From assembly GCA_964036195.1 (NCBI GenBank), contig OZ038450.1:684701-748700 (forward strand): DNA of 64,000 nt. Reading direction: 5' to 3'. A program made the translations under genes and the position numbers. The DNA comes from Sphaerolaimus hirsutus. Lineage: Eukaryota > Nematoda > Chromadorea > Monhysterida > Sphaerolaimidae. Of the stretch, positions 31,690 through 43,166 are shown in pieces (within the stretch, counting starts at the first letter, position 1; the number at the start of each line of letters is the position of its first letter). The notes below the pieces were generated by a model. The model had not been told where the DNA came from. It worked only from the letters and a program-made list of their open reading frames with translations, and made no database searches.

Positions 31690-32075
31690 CCCTGGGGCCG
31701 CTCCCAGACCTTGTAAAATGTCATGCTTACGTAATGTAATGGTTTTTCAACTGTTTTATTTTGTAAATGTTGTTTGAAAAATATGTTGACTCATCACCTT
31801 TATATTTGGAACATCAAATATTTGGAACCTTTAAAAAAAGCTTTTATTTTTTAAACGTTGTTTTTAAAAATGCTGCTTTTTAAATAAAAACAGGGTCGTT
31901 AAAAACATTTTTTTCCATCCCTAGTCATACAAAGTTTCAAAATATTTTCATATCATAATAGTTTCCATATAAAGTGTCAAAAACTATTTAAAATGTCAAA
32001 TAAAATTTACTAGACTCAGTCACTTTACAGTCACAGTCAATGTAAGGGCATTTTACACGGTATGTGGGCGGCACC
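31690..32075. mobile_element. GGTGCC-family MITE carrying a hAT fragment
   Basis: The left end 'ggggccgctcccagaccttg' and the right end 'cacggtatgtgggcggcacc' are inverse. A TAGGGATGG hAT fragment (about 31795-31924, ending 'ccatcccta') is nested in it. It lies about 140 bp past gene B exon 4. Confidence 0.7.
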
Positions 32076-32214
32076 AAGTATTTATAAGCGGAAGCGCAGC
32101 TAATTTTGACGAGCTACGCTGAACAGAAAAATGAGGCGAGCGCCATGGCAGCGTCGCACGACTCTGGCACTACCCACACAGTGGGCGGCTGGGACGCTCG
32201 GCTGGGCGACTCAC

Positions 32215-32263
32215 CTGCGTGGCTGCGCGCCGCTGCACTCGGCCGGGCGCTCCGCGGTCGCTT
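32215..32263 (-). CDS. Gene B exon 4
   Basis: The donor CACGCAG|gtgagt is essentially consensus. The acceptor GATCCGACAG|AAG is plausible. There are 16 codons, KRPRSARPSAAARSHA, entering in phase 0 and leaving in phase 1, compatible with exons 3 and 5. The frame is also open upstream to ATGs (..MTATENIAQMCRSTPYF..), so this could instead be a first coding exon of a shorter transcript. Confidence 0.45.
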
Positions 32264-32740
32264 CTGTCGGATCGAGAAATACGGCGTGCTGCGACACATT
32301 TGTGCTATGTTTTCGGTCGCAGTCATTTTTTGCAATAGAAATTATGGAAGCGAAGGAATCAGGAACATTCAATATACCTATTTGCACAAACGCGTACATC
32401 TGTGTACTTACACGAGCGCATGCAAATTCAATGGGCTCGTGAAAATCAGAGTGGATGCAACCTGAGAGTGACCTTGAAAAGTTGAAGTATGTTCCGCGAA
32501 AGGTGTGAAAATCCTTGAAGAAATGACTGCACACGTCTGCCCTTAGTGGTGCGTTTTTATGCGCCCGAACGCAGCGTCGGCTCGGCTTTCCCTACCGTAC
32601 AGTTTACCGTAAAATCGAAGATTTACCGTACAGTTGGTCAACTTGAAGTTGATCTAATATCTTAATTCCCAATGCCCGAAACCCAAAAACCAAAAATATT
32701 GCTGAAACGCCCGGAATAACTAGTGCGGGCAGAATAAAAA

Positions 32741-33115
32741 ATGCCGACAAAAACCCTCCAGAACTCAAGAATTAACCGAGTGACGCCTGGCACCAAGCCC
32801 AAAACCCGCATCCAATTACAAAACTCAGAGAGAACTAAATACATAGAAAAATGGCTAGTCAACTCAATTCAATTCAGTAGACAATCAGCCGCGTTCGATT
32901 CGAAGACAACATTACGCAAGGTTACGAAATTCCTGCGCGCCACTGTGGCGCTGTGCAAACAAGCTCCGTTCAAGGACGTTCCAGTGAAAAATTCACATGC
33001 GAATGAACGGCCGTATGGAAATACGGCAGCATGGAAGCGACGCAATTTTCAGCTCACCTATTCGTGTTGCGGCGTAATTTGTTGTTGTTTAGAATCCATG
33101 ATATTTAGAATGTGA
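32741..33115 (+). CDS. Possible small single-exon gene, 124 codons
   Basis: An ATG at 32741 opens a frame of 124 codons (MPTKTLQNSRINRVTPGTKP.. to ..CCCLESMIFRM) ending in TGA. AATAAA lies 83 bp downstream (33198-33203) and more follow by 33235. It is basic, with a terminal Cys cluster (SCCGVICCC). Codon third positions are mixed. It sits antisense in intron 3 of gene B. It could be a terminal exon, a retrocopy fragment or chance. Confidence 0.3.
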   Translation: MPTKTLQNSRINRVTPGTKPKTRIQLQNSERTKYIEKWLVNSIQFSRQSAAFDSKTTLRKVTKFLRATVALCKQAPFKDVPVKNSHANERPYGNTAAWKRRNFQLTYSCCGVICCCLESMIFRM

Positions 33116-33197
33116 TGCACCGCTATTTTGGTCTGTTTTGAATCATGGAGATGATGTGTATTTATGAATATGCGTGGCACTGAAGCCGGGGAATGTC

Positions 33198-33203
33198 AAT
33201 AAA
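33198..33203 (+). promoter_or_regulatory. Polyadenylation signal AATAAA
   Basis: AATAAA falls 83 bp after the stop of the ORF 32741-33115, with repeated AATAAATAAATAAATAA at 33223-33239. It is only meaningful if the ORF is real. Confidence 0.3.
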
Positions 33204-33489
33204 ATGTCGATAAAAACTACGCCAATAAATAAATAAATAAGTTTCGGCCCAGATGCCAACACTGAGTTTATCTGCCCCACAGAACAGCGATGAAATAAAG
33301 CATAAATGAAAACTTACAGCCACCAGCGGTCAAGAGCGCCGCCGCTAATCCGCCATTTAATACAAAGCTTTGCGTTGGCTGTCGTCTGCATGGCGAGTAG
33401 CAGCGGCGTAGCCAGGGGGGGGGGCATACCGATTTTGTAGGTTGTTTTCAAAAATTTTGCGCGCAAGCGCGCATTTCATCCCTCACAAT

Positions 33490-34416
33490 CAGGGTTGGTT
33501 TGATAAAAATCATTTGTATACAAATTGTATTAAAATTGTATAAAAATGTATTTTATTCTTGTTTCATTTTATTTTATTTTATTTTATTCCAAAATAATAA
33601 AATGGACCATTTTACAAAAAATTTACAGAAATTTTACAAAAAATCAGACGATTGCATGCAAGGTCAGAAAAATGTGATAATTAGACCTAAACATGAAAAA
33701 CGTGTGACAAATTTTTCCAATACTTTGCAAAAGTTGCATGCAGTAGGTATTGTTAGCTAGTTGCAAGTGTTAAGTTACAATTATTGATAAGAATGGTTTG
33801 CATTTTCAGTAGAAGGATTACTGGAGTGTGCTGGGCACATTTGTAAAACATCATGCAAAGTGTCAATTGTCATGACAAATGTAGTAAAGAGTCAATTGGC
33901 ATCTCAAATGTCAAGCAAAGTATAATTGTCATGACAAATGTCGTGCAGAGTGTAAATTGTGTATCTGAATCTTATGTTTTGGTATCCAAACCTTATATTT
34001 TGGTATCCAAATCGTATGTTTTTGTATCCAAATGTTCACATCAGATTTGCTTACAAAAACAACAAGATTTGGTTACAAAAGATAAGATTTGGATATAATT
34101 TGCTTTACAGTTTCCACTTTAATTCATATTTGTCATGACAATTGACACTTTACTTAACATTTTCATGAAAATTGACACTTTCCATTCCATTTCATATGAC
34201 ATTTTGACACTTTACATGGCTTGGGACTGCCCCAGCTCCGCGAATGAACAGGTTGAACTAAAAACACCAGAATTTTTTTTACAAAAAACATGAATTTTTA
34301 TACAATTTTTATTATTATTTTGAAATTTTCCATTTTATTTTATTTTATTTTATTCTTCAATTTTCCATTTTATTTTTATTTTATTTTTATTCTTTTCCGA
34401 GATTTTGCCAACCCTG
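33490..34416. mobile_element. hAT-like element, CAGGGTTGG ends, ATTTT-repeat arms
   Basis: An exact 8-bp duplication CTCACAAT (33482-33489 and 34417-34424). The arms are 'attttattttatttt' runs. The ends CAGGGTTGGTTTG and 'tttgccaaccctg' are inverse. Sister copy at 61673-62078; a decayed one at 48783-50086. Non-coding. Confidence 0.95.
33831..34235. mobile_element. GGTGCC-family MITE nested in a hAT element
   Basis: The right end 'ggcttgggactgccccag' is family-typical, and the left is decayed (gtgctgggcac). The interior has many 'gtcatgacaaatgtc' and 'agtgtcaattg' units and a short tandem of 'ttttggtatccaaa'. Confidence 0.65.
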
Positions 34417-34881
34417 CTCACAATCTCTCTTGTTGTTATGTACGTCGCATTAGTATAAATACCGCTTCAAATTACTAAATGCGGTACAAATTTTCAGACA
34501 TCTAGGTATAAAACTTTTCTCCCCCCCCCCGTTCGCCGGGCTCCGTATACAATCCGCCCCCCCGCTCAAAAATCCTGGCTACGCCACTCGCGAGTAGACC
34601 CTACACCTTGCAATGAGTAAACCTTACAATCAGTAAACGGATTATTTTACTCGTTCTACCTATACAGTATAAGTGGTTCATTCATTTCACATGGGGTTTA
34701 CTCATTCCACATGGGGTTTACTCATTCCACATTGACTTGTTGCTTACCGTATTTCTCTGAGTGTAAGGCCCCCCGCGAGCATAGTGCCCAGAGCATTATA
34801 TATTGTAAAAAGTTCCATGCATGGTGCCCGGTCACTATGCAATGCAGAAACAAAATTGGCACTGTAATTTAGGGCTGGGAC

Positions 34882-35538
34882 TAGGGTTGAAAAAAAACGT
34901 TTTTTTTAACTCGATGTTTTTTTTAAAATAAAAAACGTTTTTTTTAAAGCTCCCAGATATGACCTTGTGTCAACATATATAGGTATATCAGACAGTGTCA
35001 ATACTCTGTGATGTTATATATGACCATATAATGGTTGTTTAGTCATGGTATAGCATTAAAAGTGGTGATTTGTGTCAAAAATATCCATTTTTTGTTGATA
35101 CGTTCGTATATCGCCTTATAGTCCAATGTTCTAGACTTCAGGTAAAGTTTGGCATGGAAAAATGATGAAACAAGGTTATAAAAGGAGGTTGTTACTTTGG
35201 GAGTGAAGTTACACACTGTGGAGGTAAATACATGGAAGCACATTACCTCAATATTATATATTACACCGACATATGACGGCTTATTAACCCATGGTAGAGT
35301 ATATAAATGGATACTTTGATACTAAAAATGCCACAAAACCAATGAAAACAACCACCAATGTCAATTTGTGTGTGAAATTGCGCGCTTGCGCGCAAAAATT
35401 TTACAAAATACCTAGTGCTTAGTACTAAAAATTTCGGTCGATGTTTTTTAATAAAAAAAACATTTCGGACGTCATGTTTATTTAAAAAAACGTTGTTTTT
35501 TTAAAAAAACGTTGAAAAAAAAACATCGGCCAACCCTA
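34882..35538. mobile_element. TAGGGTTG hAT element
   Basis: The ends TAGGGTTGAAAAAAAACG and 'ggccaaccctat' are inverse. The interior module matches that duplicated in 12642-13648, with 'agctcccagatatgacct', 'tataggtatatcagaca' and 'gcgcgcttgcgcgcaaaa'. Flanking octamers do not match, so the insertion is old. Confidence 0.8.
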
Positions 35539-36888
35539 TGCTCAAATGCAAAAGAGTTTTTGGCTTATGCATTACACAGTACTGTTTACATATTTGCATC
35601 ATGGCATCATTTTTTCAATCACAGCACCCAGTCCAAAAAATGCTGGCAAAAAATGTTGGCACTTATGCAGTAGGTAAAATGCAAAAATTTGACACGCAAG
35701 TGCCCAGTTTCATGCGATAATAACTTTAATTAGGGACACAATACAGGTTCGATATTCGATATTGATATTCGATATTAAAAATATCCGATACACGATATTC
35801 GAATATCGGATATAATAATTCATCCACTATCCATAATAACTATTAGGTAATAACACGCAGCTAAAAATTCACCAACAGCAACACAATTAAATTTGAAAAA
35901 AACACAAAACCAGACAGACCCATCAACGGTAGAGTTTGCGGCAGCGGCCGCTCTATGTCCGCGAACAGTCATCACCTGCGGTAGGTAAAAATCATTGTCG
36001 CACGTTTTTCATGATAAAGACATCGTGAACCAAACAATAACACAGCGCCATAAAAACTTTGTGCTAGATAACGTAATAGCCAGGGGTCTCCAGTTTGGAG
36101 GATTTGGGGTCCCCAGCCAAAATATTCATATCTATCCCCAGTAGGGGTCTCCAAGATTTTGGCCTCGCGGGGGCTGGATAGATGCAAATCGCTCCTCCGG
36201 AGGGATAGATAACTGAAAAATTTTATGGGGGGGCTGGGGGGGGGGCTTGGGTGGGGCTCCCGGGGGCAAAATATATAGGCTTTTTCAGTGCATAGAAGGC
36301 AGAAAGGGGACAAAAATCGCTAAAAACAGTTAAAATTAGCTAAAAAACGGTATATAAACATATGTATAGGCGAAAGCTGCGATTTTGAAGTTGAAAAATT
36401 GTGTGAAAATTAATGACGTTGAGCGAAAATTTCTCACAAATCGCTCCGAGTAGGTAGGTAGCTGAGCGATTGAGGGGGGGGGCTCAGGGGGTAGTAGCCA
36501 AAAAATTTTGTCTCGGGATAGATAGATAGCTGGCGGATTTGGTGGGTTAACTATGGCGGACTTGGTTAGTTCAGCGATAATTAGTGGTTAACAACGATTA
36601 GGTAACTCAATAATCCGTGTTTATAAAGTAAAAATGAAAACCAGCAATTTTGATAACGCCTTGATTTTTTTAAATAAATTTTTTTCTTTAGAAAGCTGAT
36701 TAAAAAAAATTAAAACCAGATTTTTTGAACCAGATTAAACCAGATTTTTAAAGATAAAACCAGATTAAAATCGTCCAAAATGGGGGTATAGAGAAAAATA
36801 TGTGTATGTTAAGTGTCAGACAATGTATTGTTATGTCTATTGCGGGCAGACTGTTTTAAAATTTAAAACGTTTTTTAAAGCTCCCAAA
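35539..36888. other. Intron 3 of gene B: repeat remnants
   Basis: A partial ATATTCGATATT element (35735-35825) is present. So is a remnant of the 'gatagatagctg' / 'aatatataggctttttcagt' family with poly-G (36090-36545) and 'aaaccagattttt' runs. No exon recognised. Confidence 0.45.
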
Positions 36889-37960
36889 TAGGGATGGCCG
36901 AAAAATGTTTTTTTTAAACGACAGGGGGGTTTTTTAAACCGTTTTTTCGAAAACATTGTTTTATTTAAAAATAAAACCGTTTGTTTTCAAAAGCTCCCAG
37001 ATATGGTCATGACTCATGAGTCCACATATACAGGTAAATCAGACAGGTGACAATACTTTGTGATGTTATAAATAGCCATAGAATGGCTGTAGTGTCCTGG
37101 GATAGCATTATAAGGGGTGATTTTTGTCAAAAATATCTGTTTTAGTTCAACTTATTTCAGGGACGTATCCAGGATTTTTGAGCGGGGGGGGGCTGCTTGT
37201 TTACGGAGGCCGGCGAGGGGGGGGGGGGCTCAGCCCCCCCCTAAAATTTTACGTACGGAGTGGCGGAATGGCGCCATGGCGCTGGCGCCACTAGTATGCG
37301 CAACGCCATGGCGCCATTGGCGTTGGCGCCAGCGCCATGGAACGCTGTATATGTATGTAAATATACATACAAATACAGCAAACAGCACATAATTGAGTAT
37401 ATTTAGGTATAATGATTTCGGCCACAGGGAGAAAATCGGCCGATAATACATGATGTCTGGTGAAAAATGCGCGCTTGCGCGCAAAAAAATCTTACGCTTA
37501 CGTTGAAAAAGTGGCATTTTCCGACCACTTTCTGGTCTCACCCCGGGAGGGGGGGGGGGGCTGCCGGCCGCCCCCCCCCGTTCCCGGGCCGGACAAGAAA
37601 ATTTGCCAGAAATGGTACTTTTCTAAAGCGATTTTGAAGGCACTTCTAAAAACAATTTTGCGCGCAAGCGCGCAAATACCACAATACAAGTTGGCATAAA
37701 ATGGATATTTTTGAATGAAATCACTGCTTATAATACCATCCCATGACTCCAGTCATAATATGACCACAATAGAAATAACAATACATTGTCTGACACTTCA
37801 CATGGACATATTTTTTCTCTATACCCCCATTTTGGGCGATTTAAAAAAAAATCTGATTTTAATTTTAAAAAATCAATTTTTTTTAAAATTGAAGTTTAGA
37901 TAAAAAAAATCAAGGCGTTTAAAAAAAAATTTTTTATTTTTTTGAATTAAAATCAGTTTA
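36889..37960. mobile_element. TAGGGATGGCC hAT complex with nested CAGGGACGTA copy
   Basis: It starts TAGGGATGGCCGAAAAATG. A CAGGGACGTATCC element enters at 37159 with the usual GGCGCC block but has lost its right terminus. A second poly-G/poly-C stem and 'gcgcgcaagcgcgca' follow to about 37690. Inverted TAGGG-hAT interior sequence then follows, to about 37960. Confidence 0.6.
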
Positions 37961-38447
37961 CACGATCCCGATAAATATTTTGGAGGATTTGGTGGTCCCG
38001 ATCACGATTCTGAAACACCAATCCTGATCCCGATCCCGAAATCTGGAAATTCCAATCATTATCAATCCAACGCTGGAATCAATTTAAAAAAAACGATCAA
38101 TCCAAAACTTTCAGATCGCTATCCCGAAAAACTACCCCAATCGTAATCCCGATCCGGAAAAGTTAGAACATGGAAAAAATATATAGAGGGTAAAGTGACA
38201 CAAATAACTCTTCGCTGAGAACCGATATATCCATGGTGCCTGTTAGGGATGGCCGGGTTTGTTTTCAAAGGTTTATTTTAATTAAAAAAACGCTTTATTT
38301 TTTTAACACCCGACCATCGAAATCGTTATTTTTATTAAACAAACCTCAGCCAAAAATTTTAGTACTACTAAGCACTAGATATTTTGCATTTGTAGCGTTA
38401 AAGTGTAAAGGCGCTATTGCCCGCGGCAAGACCCCCTCGGTGCTCAC

Positions 38448-38555
38448 GTTGTCTGTGAGGAGCGGCGGCGACAGCGAGGCGGCAGCAGTCCTGCCGGGCG
38501 GCACGACGATGACTCTGTGCTGCCGCACCACCGGCCGCCGCTGCGACTCGCTCAG
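38448..38555 (-). CDS. Gene B exon 3
   Basis: The acceptor AACCGCGCAG|CTG and donor GACAAC|gtgagc bound exactly 36 codons: LSESQRRPVVRQHRVIVVPP then GRTAAASLSPPLLTDN. It is phase 0 at both ends. Basic N-terminal half, Pro/Leu-rich C-terminal half. High third-position GC. A GGTGCC MITE lies about 110 bp upstream. Confidence 0.62.
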
Positions 38556-38664
38556 CTGCGCGGTTCAAGGGGCACGGGCCTCGCTCGGTTACATAATCAT
38601 TGCTTCCATTTTTGGAAGGCTACGCGCTGCCCCATCGACACGGTTTACGTTGGCAGTTCCAATC

Positions 38665-38845
38665 AGAAAACACCCTGTAAACTGGCCTGTAAAATGTCAA
38701 ATGTCATGCAAAGTGTCAAAAGTCGTGAAGAATACTCTGTAAAATGTCACATTTTCATGTATTTTTACTGGACATATTACATATTGCAGGGCTTTTTACA
38801 TGACTTTAGACATTTTGCACGGCATTTGACCGGGCCATATGGGCT
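38665..38845. mobile_element. GGTGCC-family MITE between gene B exons 2 and 3
   Basis: Decayed ends ('ctgtaaactggcctgtaaaa' .. 'gacattttgcacggcatt'). The interior has 'gtcatgcaaagtgtc' and its inverse. It occupies most of the 305-bp intron 2. Confidence 0.65.
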
Positions 38846-38860
38846 AAGTTAATGCCGCAC

Positions 38861-38915
38861 CTGTTTGTACAACTCGCCCGCCGCCATGCCCCGCTCATAG
38901 TAGTACATTACTCGA
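38861..38915 (-). CDS. Gene B exon 2
   Basis: The donor TACAAACAG|gtgcgg is strong. The acceptor is probably CGAGGCAG|T. There are 18 codons, RVMYYYERGMAAGELYKQ, leaving in phase 0. The frame stays open further upstream (..KANFVPLCIPARGS), so the exon may be longer, and the ATG inside could be a start codon. Tyr-rich beginning. Confidence 0.5.
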
Positions 38916-39172
38916 CTGCCTCGCGCGGGAATACATAACGGCACGAAGTTCGCTTTGTATTTTTTCTTTTTTTGGGAGAATCCTTTTTATTTTAGAAAAA
39001 AAGTACGATTTCGGGATAGTTGGTAATTTTTGGTCACGCCTTTCTGGACGGCGCTGCGCAAAAACGACAAATAGCGAATTTCGGCGAGTGTTGTTGGTAA
39101 ATAAATATTTACTTCTCGTGGTCTTGCGCGTAATTGAACGTTTCATTCCAAGTGTGGAGAAACACGCATGAA

Positions 39173-39886
39173 CAAGGACGTATCCAGGGGGGCGGGGGGG
39201 GGGGGGGGGGCTGCAGCCCCCTCCCTTCCGGGGGTGAGACCTAATAAGTCCCGGAAAATACAACTTTTCTTACATGTTCTTACATTTCTTTTCTTTTCTT
39301 ACAACTGTTTCGATGTTTCTATGTTGCAATTTCTTCCCCATGCATTGTATTTTCAGCCCCTGTAATTGGATAAGTCCCTGTAAACCAATATCCTTCGAAA
39401 TGAACACATTTTTACGACTCTCGCTGTATATGTCTGCATATTTACATACATATAATGCGGTTCCTGGCGCTAGCACCAACGCCAATAGCGCCATGGCGTG
39501 GCGCCTTTGTATGGCGCTAGCGCCCAAACATGCGAATTGTTAGAATGATCACACAATCGATTCACTATTTCAGGGATGCCGGCATGCGTTATGCCGGTTT
39601 CGTCTGACACGCATGTGACACTGGGAAATTGGCAGAAATAAGTGCGTGGCGTCGAAGGTTGGTTGGGATCGGTACACCATCTCCGTGGAAAACCGAAGTC
39701 TGTGTCGGGAGGGTGATTCCTTCTATAGGCAATCCACAATAAATAGAAATAAAAAATAAATAAAGAACGCCTTTCCGTCCCTATATAGGGAAACCTTTTA
39801 GGGGGGGGGGGGGCTGAGCCCCCCCGTTCGCCAGCCCCCGTAAACAAGCAGCCCCCCCCCACTCAAAAATCCTGGATACGTCCCTG
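39173..39886. mobile_element. hAT-like element, CARGGACGTATCCAGG ends (copy 6)
   Basis: An exact 8-bp duplication CGCATGAA (39165-39172 and 39887-39894). Standard module order, lengthened by an insertion at about 39531-39767 within the GGCGCC block. Confidence 0.96.
39531..39767 (+). mobile_element. Probable 3' fragment of a non-LTR retroelement
   Basis: About 235 bp of sequence foreign to the hAT family ends in an A-rich tail ('aataaatagaaataaaaaat..'). It sits between 'gcgccc(a)aac' and 'aacgcctttcc', which are contiguous in copy 1. A 3' A-rich tail and short target match suggest target-primed reverse transcription (LINE or SINE). Family not identified. Confidence 0.55.
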
Positions 39887-39894
39887 CGCATGAA

Positions 39895-40274
39895 TATTCC
39901 TACGATAAAAAAGTTGCAGAAACTTTCGCCGCCATTTTACTATTTCTGGTAGTTTACCCTCCATTTATTTTTTACATTTCTTCAGTTGAATATTTCCCTT
40001 GAAAACTGCAACAGCCGGGAAAAAAGAAAATAGAACCATTTTCAGTAAGTAAAATGGCTGCGGCGGCTGCAGCTGCATCAAAGGCGGGCAGTATAATATT
40101 GAGGTTTTACAATAAAATGAGCAACTATTCCACCAGATATTTTTTTCAGTGTTCAATTGGCACTGAAAGCACATTAGCGGCGAGCGAAAGCATACATATT
40201 TATGTACACATTACATACCGTTTTACTTAAAAATACACACAGGGGGTTTGTTTTCTCGTCAGGTCACTCAGAAC
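39895..40274. other. No gene or element recognised
   Basis: AT-rich. It contains two offset halves of a 'ccattttac..gtaaaatgg' palindrome (39930-40060). No splice-supported ORF. Confidence 0.3.
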
Positions 40275-40667
40275 TAGTGATAGAAAAGGCAACGAGAAAT
40301 ATGGCAGCGCACCACAACGGCACCGGTGCTATTCCTCAGAAAGGGCACCTGGCACCTTATGCACTGGCAAAAAATGGCACCGCACCGAACCGGGACAGGT
40401 GCCATTTTGAAAAATTAGCACCGAAACCCTGGGCACCGGTCGGCTGCCGGTGCTAGCACCGAAAGGCACCGCACCGGGCTGAAGGTTCCGAAGTATTTAT
40501 CAGGTATTTTCTTAAACTGCATATTTCCATGATATCACTACGGATTTTGATTGTTGAGCATTTTAAAATGATTACATCGCCACATTATTATACCAGTGCT
40601 GGTGCGGTGTACGCTATAGCACCAGTGCCAGTGTGGTGCCATTTTTCCGGTGTCTTTTCCATCACTA
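40275..40667. mobile_element. TAGTGATRGAAAA-ended element with GGCACC interior
   Basis: The ends TAGTGATAGAAAAGGC and 'tttccatcacta' are inverse and match the GGCGCC element at 12209-12460. The arms are 'ggcaccggtgc' repeats instead. The flanking octamers do not match. Confidence 0.75.
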
Positions 40668-40694
40668 ATGAAACATTACAAAAACATGTACATA

Positions 40695-41128
40695 CCGTAT
40701 TACCTCAAATATAAGGCATCCCTCTAATTTAAGGTACCCTCTAATATAAGGTATAACTTTTGGCTATTTTAAACGCGACGAAATAAATATAAAGTACCCC
40801 CTAATATAAGGCATACCGCTCATAAAAGACACAGCTGGATGTGTGCCAAAACGCACAAAATCATAAAAACTGTCGCCAAACATGGCGGAAAATGATGAAA
40901 ATCTTGCCGAAGGGCACTGCGATAACTCTTCGTCGACTTCTGCCATTTTGTAGTGATACTGTACCACCTATTTCGTACATTCCAATTTGAAAAAATAAAT
41001 TGTATCGTTGTTCACTGTTGGTAAAATTTCTTTAAAATCTGGTGACCCTCTAATATAAGGCATATCTTTTGGCTCGAAAAATCTGATGAAAACAATATAA
41101 GGTATACCTTATATTAGAGATAATACGG
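40695..41128. mobile_element. CCGTATTACCTC element, TA-flanked, AATATAAGG arms
   Basis: TA at 40693-40694 and 41129-41130. The ends CCGTATTACCTCAAATATAAG and its inverse bound it. The arms repeat 'ccctctaatataaggta'. Confidence 0.82.
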
Positions 41129-41323
41129 TAACATGAAACCTGAATAATAATCGATTTTAAGCTCCCATGAGAAAAAAATACTCAATTTACTCAAAAATAC
41201 TTGAAAAAATACTTTTATCTAAGTACTGGGTAAAAAAGTATTTTACTCGGGTATTTTTTGAGCATGGGTAAAAATGAAAGTATTTACCAGTACAGGTACT
41301 TTTGAAAAACCTCGAAAAACCTA

Positions 41324-41874
41324 CCGTATTACCTCAAAATACCCCCATGGGGGTTTATTATATCGCCAGCAAAATTTGAGGGTGGTTAATTCTAGGGATG
41401 GGCTTATTCGAGAGGGATTTATTATTTTGTCAGAAATTTTCATAACGATTGTACTAAATAGTAGGGATTTGCATACCCGAAACAGGTAATAAACATTGTA
41501 TTTTCCTGTGGCACCCTCGGCACCTGGCGCCCACTTTCTGAAAGGCGCCATGGCGCCCTTGGCGCTTGGCGCTCTGCCCAGACAGGGCACCAAAATGGCG
41601 CCAGCGGGGTTTCAAGTGAGTGCACCATAAATCAGAAAAAAATAGAAAAGCGTGTCAGTGGATAGTGGAAATTCACTGGAAAATCTGGCGCTTTTCCATC
41701 AATAGCTGCAGCAATGCAAACTAGCAGTGATAAATACATCATGTACATTGCATACATGATGTACATCATTCCGGAGAGGGGGGGGGGTATTTCCAGGGGG
41801 GTTTATTATTTCTCCAACCCATTTTGAGGGGGGTTGATTCAAGGGGATGGGGGAAATGATTCGAGGTAATACGG
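41324..41874. mobile_element. CCGTATTACCTCAAAATACCCCC element with nested GGCGCC hAT
   Basis: TA-flanked ends and G/C-run arms, with a GGCGCC-type element (about 41505-41705, right end 'tttccatcaatag') inserted in the centre. A 'tacatcatgtacattgcata' block is shared with 25.4 and 49.75 kb. Confidence 0.78.
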
Positions 41875-43166
41875 TAAAACAACAACTGAATTTGGGGGAG
41901 GGGGGTTATTTTTCTGTCAGCATTGCAGTTCAAGATAAATTCATATTTACATAAATATCGGTGATCAAATGTTCACATTTCAAAGTAACATGTATCAATT
42001 GTTTGTCACATAACTCACTAAATGTATAGCAGTGATGCAAAATACTGGCAGCCAAAATACATTTCATTTTTTTCAGAATGTTTCCACTTCTTAAATTTTA
42101 CTGTTTCATAATGCTCTTTCCGTTGGGGGTATTTCGTGGGCAGAGATTATTTGAGTGTGGGAAAACTCGAGGAAGTACGGTAAATGGTTATGTGTAAATA
42201 TATAGGGGTATAAGGCATACATAAACATAAATGTCATTCAAATCTGTTTGCGGCATTTATTAGGGCAGAATGTTCTTCATTTCCCTTTTTTTTTCTCCAT
42301 ACTACGCATTTTCATTCCTATTCACACATTTCAGGCTAGGCAGCGTAGATTTGAAAATAATGCCATGTAAAGAAAATACAATAACGCCATTGAAATGTGA
42401 AAGGCTGGACAGCATTTTGCTAAAGAGCAAACAATTTTTGTGATCTGATTGTATTGAGATTGAGAGAATGAAGCTGCTGTCGCTGATTGGAAATCCACAC
42501 ACTAGTTGACAACCAGGCTTGGTTTTAGTAGAATTCTTTTTAATAGAATTGTATTTTATTTTTTTCAAGTTGTATTATTATTATTTTTATTCATGTTTCA
42601 TTTTATTTTATGTTTTTCTGAAATGTCATTAATAAAATGAAACCATTTTACAAAAATTTCACAAATCTTGCATGCAAGGCCATAAAACATAAACTCGTTT
42701 AACCTCCCTTCCCGTCAAAATTTTCACTATGAAAAAATAAACGGTAATATTCGACGAAAGACGGTATTTACTTAAAGTTTGGCCCTGTATTCTGCATGAT
42801 TAAATAACAGAAATTATCTGTGAAGAAAAATGGTGAAAAATGAAGGAGCGGTTAAAAAGTAGAGAAAAAAGCGCTCTTCGATAAGGAACAATACAGTAGG
42901 TGGTTTCACATGCAAAACGTTACTATTTTTCATGGGAGCATGACACACTCCAGGTGGCCAAAAATAGGTATTCGTAATGAAAAAATTCAGCGTACCGTAC
43001 GTGTACTCAAAAAGTGAAAATACGAGTGATTCAGTAAAATTCCTTTAACCAGACGGGCAACTGAACTCAAGTTTAGATAAAATGTGTGTTGTGATCTGCA
43101 CACGGGGCGCTGGGACGGCGCCGCGGCAGCAAAATCCGATCAAGCCGCATTATGAAGCCGGACTAC
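41875..43166. other. Mostly unassigned sequence right of the element
   Basis: A further CCGTATT-type fragment lies at 41885-42180. A decayed GGTTGG/ATTTT element is seen at 42500-42665. The rest is unassigned. GC content rises sharply after 43080. Confidence 0.35.

Larger units (their letters stand above)
33401..34589. mobile_element. hAT-like element, CAGCGGCGTAGCCAGG ends (copy 5), split
   Basis: An exact 8-bp duplication GCGAGTAG (33393-33400 and 34590-34597). Ends and poly-G/poly-C modules match the CARGGACGTA family. The middle is replaced by a second hAT element (33490-34416), which itself carries a MITE (33831-34235): three levels of nesting. Confidence 0.95.
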
